The notes beneath the pieces were generated by a model. The model was not told where the DNA came from. It saw only the letters and a list, made by a program, of their open reading frames with translations, and did no database searches. The position numbers and the translations under genes are program-made. Below, in pieces: positions 62,043 through 64,000 of a DNA stretch of 64,000 bases; position 1 is the first letter of the stretch; the number at the start of each line of letters is the position of its first letter. Source of the stretch: Pannonibacter sp. SL95 (GTDB lineage Bacteria; Pseudomonadota; Alphaproteobacteria; Rhizobiales; Stappiaceae); assembly GCF_026672425.1 (NCBI RefSeq), contig NZ_JAPPRC010000003.1, positions 726,501 to 790,500 on the forward strand. Direction: 5' to 3'.

Positions 62043-62404
62043 TGTCGCTCGTGAGTGGCCGCATGGTCGGCTTCGTCATCGTGGGGACGCTCGTCCTCGC
62101 CATCGCCCTGGTCGGCTGGCAGAGCCTGCGCCAGGTCAACGCCCTGATCACGATTGTGAGGGCCTCCGCCATCGCCGAGCGCGATGCCCATTGGCGCGGC
62201 GAGATCCAGGCTGCCGAGGCTCGCACGGCCCAGGCCATTGCGGGCGCGCTCCGCCGCACCATGGCGGCCGAGGCAACCGCCCGCGATCAGATTGCCGCTG
62301 CCGATGCCCGAGCCGCTGAACTGGAGAAAGCCAATGCGCAGCTGCCTGACAGCCCTGAGTGTGGCCTCGGCCGTGATCGTGTCCGGCTGCTCAACGGCCG
62401 ATAG
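62039..62404 (+). CDS. Rz-like inner-membrane spanin
   Basis: 121-aa protein with one N-terminal membrane helix (MVGFVIVGTLVLAIALVGW, about 9-27) and a periplasmic helical Ala/Glu-rich domain (AEARTAQAIAGALRRTMAAEATARDQIAAADARAAELEKANAQL), the i-spanin layout. The Rz1 gene begins inside it in another frame at 62334, as in lambda-type lysis cassettes. Confidence 0.88.
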   Translation: MMSLVSGRMVGFVIVGTLVLAIALVGWQSLRQVNALITIVRASAIAERDAHWRGEIQAAEARTAQAIAGALRRTMAAEATARDQIAAADARAAELEKANAQLPDSPECGLGRDRVRLLNGR

Positions 62405-62609
62405 CCCGATCCTGCGCACCGCCCTCGTCGAGCGCGAGCTGCCGACAGTGGCAATCGTACCCTGCGCCGCGCCGGTGCCGCTGCCGGACCGGCGCCTGGG
62501 CGAGCGCGAGACCGCTGATTTGTGGGGCCGCGATCGAACGGCACTGCGCACATGTGAGACCCGCCGCGCGGCCGCCGTCGCGGCATCTGGAGGACCCCAT
62601 GCTGAATGA
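62334..62609 (+). CDS. Rz1-like outer-membrane lipoprotein spanin, embedded start
   Basis: 91-aa lipoprotein: signal sequence RSCLTALSVASAVIVSGC with a lipobox ending at Cys19 (IVSGC), then a Pro-rich mature part (PCAAPVPLPDRRL). The ATG lies 71 bases before the Rz stop in the +1 frame with GGAGAAAG upstream. This embedded pair is the hallmark of a two-component spanin that fuses inner and outer membranes at lysis. Confidence 0.88.
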   Translation: MRSCLTALSVASAVIVSGCSTADSPILRTALVERELPTVAIVPCAAPVPLPDRRLGERETADLWGRDRTALRTCETRRAAAVAASGGPHAE

Positions 62610-62817
62610 ATATGCGCTGGAGCTGGCGCAGCTGCGTGCCGATCAGGAGCGCGACGCGACCATTTCGGCCGCCGTCGCCAACATGCGCTGCAGCGGCTCG
62701 GATGACTGCGCCGACTGCGGCTGCACCATCCCCGCCGCCCGCCGCGCTGCCTATCCGGCGGCAACGCGTTGTGTTGCCTGCCAAGAGCAGGTCGAGCGGG
62801 AGGTCTATGCACGATGA
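62599..62817 (+). CDS. TraR/DksA-type zinc-finger phage protein
   Basis: 72-aa protein with a four-Cys zinc finger: CSGSDDCADCGCTIPAARRAAYPAATRCVACQEQVE (C-x(n)-C-x2-C ... C-x2-C), preceded by a short helix. TraR-like proteins bind RNA polymerase secondary channel; such genes are frequent in Mu-like phages just before the head genes. Overlaps the spanin gene by 11 bases with GGAGGA upstream. Confidence 0.85.
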   Translation: MLNEYALELAQLRADQERDATISAAVANMRCSGSDDCADCGCTIPAARRAAYPAATRCVACQEQVEREVYAR

Positions 62818-63143
62818 CCCCATCCGAGATCTCTCAGTACCTCGGCCTGGTCCTCGCCGTGATCGCGCTCCTCGGTCATGCCAAGGGCTATTTCAGTTCG
62901 GGTGAAAAGGCGCTCTCCGGACGCGTCGAGAAGATGGCGTCAACGCAGGACAGCCACGAACGGCGGATCCAGTGGATCGAGGGCGAGCTCAAGCATTTGC
63001 CGGATCGTGATGCCCAACATCGGATGGAGCTGCAGCTCACAGAGATGAAGGGCATGTTTGCCGCAATGGACGAGCGCCTCCGCCCCATCGTGGCGATCAG
63101 CGAACGCATGCACGAACTGATGATGGAGCAAGCGAAGAAATGA
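62814..63143 (+). CDS. DUF2730 family phage protein
   Basis: 109-aa protein with an N-terminal membrane helix (ISQYLGLVLAVIALLGHAKG) and a coiled-coil rest (RVEKMASTQDSHERRIQWIEGELKHLPDRDAQHRMELQL...MKGMFAAMDERL). DUF2730 proteins occupy this place in Mu-like genomes; function unknown. ATGA junctions on both sides. Confidence 0.85.
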   Translation: MTPSEISQYLGLVLAVIALLGHAKGYFSSGEKALSGRVEKMASTQDSHERRIQWIEGELKHLPDRDAQHRMELQLTEMKGMFAAMDERLRPIVAISERMHELMMEQAKK

Positions 63144-63457
63144 CCGAACTTGCCACCGACTTCGCACGCCTCGTCAAGGAAGAGGCGCGGCTGATCATCC
63201 TCCGCGCGCTTGCGGAGCAGACCAACGAAAGCCTGGCATCGTCTCTGATCGAACCGGTCCTGGCACGTTTCGCGATCCACCAGCCCAGGCCGTGGATCCA
63301 CCAGCAACTGGAGTATCTGCAGATGATGGACGCCGTCACCCTGACGGCTGCCGGCACCGTGCAGATCGCCACGCTGACCGAGCACGGCCACCGGCACCTG
63401 CAGCGGCATATCGCGATCGAGGGCGTCAAGCGCCCGTCCCGCGCGATCGGAGCCTGA
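63140..63457 (+). CDS. Mu gp26-like small phage protein
   Basis: 105-aa winged-helix-like protein (KEEARLIILRALAEQTNESLASSLIEPVLARFAIHQPRPWIHQQLEYLQMMDAVTLTAAGTVQIATLTEHGHRHLQ) resembling the VpaChn25_0724-type family found right before the DUF3486 gene. The VKRPSR end is characteristic. Function unknown. Confidence 0.8.
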   Translation: MTELATDFARLVKEEARLIILRALAEQTNESLASSLIEPVLARFAIHQPRPWIHQQLEYLQMMDAVTLTAAGTVQIATLTEHGHRHLQRHIAIEGVKRPSRAIGA

Positions 63458-63458
63458 C

Positions 63459-64000
63459 ATGGGACGCGGCCGGCTTTCCGGGATCGAACTGCTGCCGGAC
63501 GAATGCACACCGGCCGTCGCCTGGGCGGCCGAGGCGCTGCAGGATCGCGACCGGACCCAGATCGACATTTACCAGGAGTTTGTCGGCAAGTTGGAGGCTG
63601 TCGCGCGGGAGCATCGCGGCGAGCTGGAGTTCTCGATCCCGTCGTTTTCGGCGTTCAACCGATACTCGATCCGGCTTGCGACGATGACGCGCCGGCTCGA
63701 TGAAACCCGCGAGATCGCCTCCGCCATCGCCGGCAAATTCGATGCACAGGCCTCCGACAATCTGACGCTGATCGCTGCCGAGGCCATCAAGACACTGGTG
63801 TTCGAGCTGCTCACAAACTCCGGCGAGGCCGGCCTCGATCCGAAGGGGGCAATGTCGCTGGCCAACGCGCTGCACAAGGCAGCGCAGGCGCAGACGGTCT
63901 CGTCCGATCGCCGCCGCAAGGTTGAGGAGGAGTTCGCCAAACAGGCCGAGAGCGCCATCGAGAAGGTCGCCAAGGTGCGTGGTCTCACGGCAGAGACGGC
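63459..64000 (+). CDS. DUF3486 (Mu gp27-like) protein, cut by window end
   Basis: Begins MGRGRLSGIELLPDECTPAV one base after the previous stop and stays open to the window edge (180 codons seen). Sequence such as FSIPSFSAFNRYSIRLATMTRRLDETREIASAIAGKFD matches DUF3486 of transposable phages, located just before the terminase large subunit. Probably a small terminase-like packaging factor by position; this is inference. Confidence 0.85.
   Translation, partial: MGRGRLSGIELLPDECTPAVAWAAEALQDRDRTQIDIYQEFVGKLEAVAREHRGELEFSIPSFSAFNRYSIRLATMTRRLDETREIASAIAGKFDAQASDNLTLIAAEAIKTLVFELLTNSGEAGLDPKGAMSLANALHKAAQAQTVSSDRRRKVEEEFAKQAESAIEKVAKVRGLTAET

Larger units (their letters stand above)
50400..64000 (+). 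mobile_element. Mu-like transposable prophage, left part (continues beyond window)
   Basis: Gene order repressor (leftward), Ner-like, ParB-like, MuA, MuB, small early genes, GemA, Mor-like, endolysin, spanins, TraR-like, DUF2730, gp26-like, DUF3486 matches transposable phages. No frameshifts are evident in the visible part, so it may be inducible. The left boundary is uncertain between about 50400 and 50970; head and tail genes and the right end lie outside the window. Confidence 0.85.

Overview
The window looks like a chromosomal segment of a GC-rich alphaproteobacterium of the Hyphomicrobiales/Rhodobacterales type, possibly Stappiaceae-like. The grounds are high third-position GC, dense ABC-transporter catabolic operons, a FecR/CHASE2-cyclase pair, an intergenic mosaic repeat of the rhizobial kind, and a transposable (Mu-like) prophage with alphaproteobacterial early-region architecture. 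No rRNA, tRNA or CRISPR was seen. The taxonomic guess is inference.

Layout. 1-2215: 3' part of a TonB-dependent receptor and a small unknown gene. 2284-9565: a nitrogen-compound catabolic block made of a FadR-type GntR regulator with a near-ideal 29-bp operator, a polar amino-acid ABC transporter, a class V aminotransferase-like PLP enzyme and a dihydropyrimidinase. An IS110-family element and an intergenic repeat separate the last two genes. 9562-15215 (minus): a CHASE2 adenylate cyclase overlapping a FecR-TPR-beta-barrel fusion protein, the most unusual gene pair of the window. 15502-18314: class III aminotransferase plus glutamine-synthetase-like ligase. 18610-28401: a compact polyol/sugar operon (ABC importer, SorC-type regulator, aldo/keto reductase, GlpD-like dehydrogenase, DhnA-type aldolase, FGGY kinase) resembling erythritol-type operons. 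28540-42200: GMC oxidoreductase, RelBE-type toxin-antitoxin pair, aldehyde dehydrogenase, enolase-superfamily dehydratase, MocR regulator, PotDABC-type ABC importer, second GMC oxidoreductase and a PuuB-like oxidase, consistent with uptake and oxidation of an amine or amino-alcohol.

42200-50400 is accessory. A DUF1778/GNAT toxin-antitoxin module lies between 34-nt direct repeats, one of which forms the 3' end of the next gene. It is followed by an HscC-type Hsp70 operon with two membrane-anchored J-like proteins, an IS3 OrfA remnant, unknown genes, a 5'-truncated second GNAT toxin and an AT-rich orphan gene.

From somewhere in 50400-50980 to the window end lies the left two thirds of the early and middle region of a Mu-like prophage: repressor, Ner-like regulator, ParB-like protein, MuA transposase (DDE residues D262/D327/E379), MuB ATPase, a run of small overlapping genes, GemA, a Mor-like activator, endolysin, membrane protein, overlapping Rz/Rz1 spanins, TraR-like zinc finger, DUF2730, a gp26-like protein and the start of a DUF3486 gene that runs off the window. 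Nearly all prophage genes overlap by ATGA or are spaced a few bases apart, so they are probably co-transcribed.
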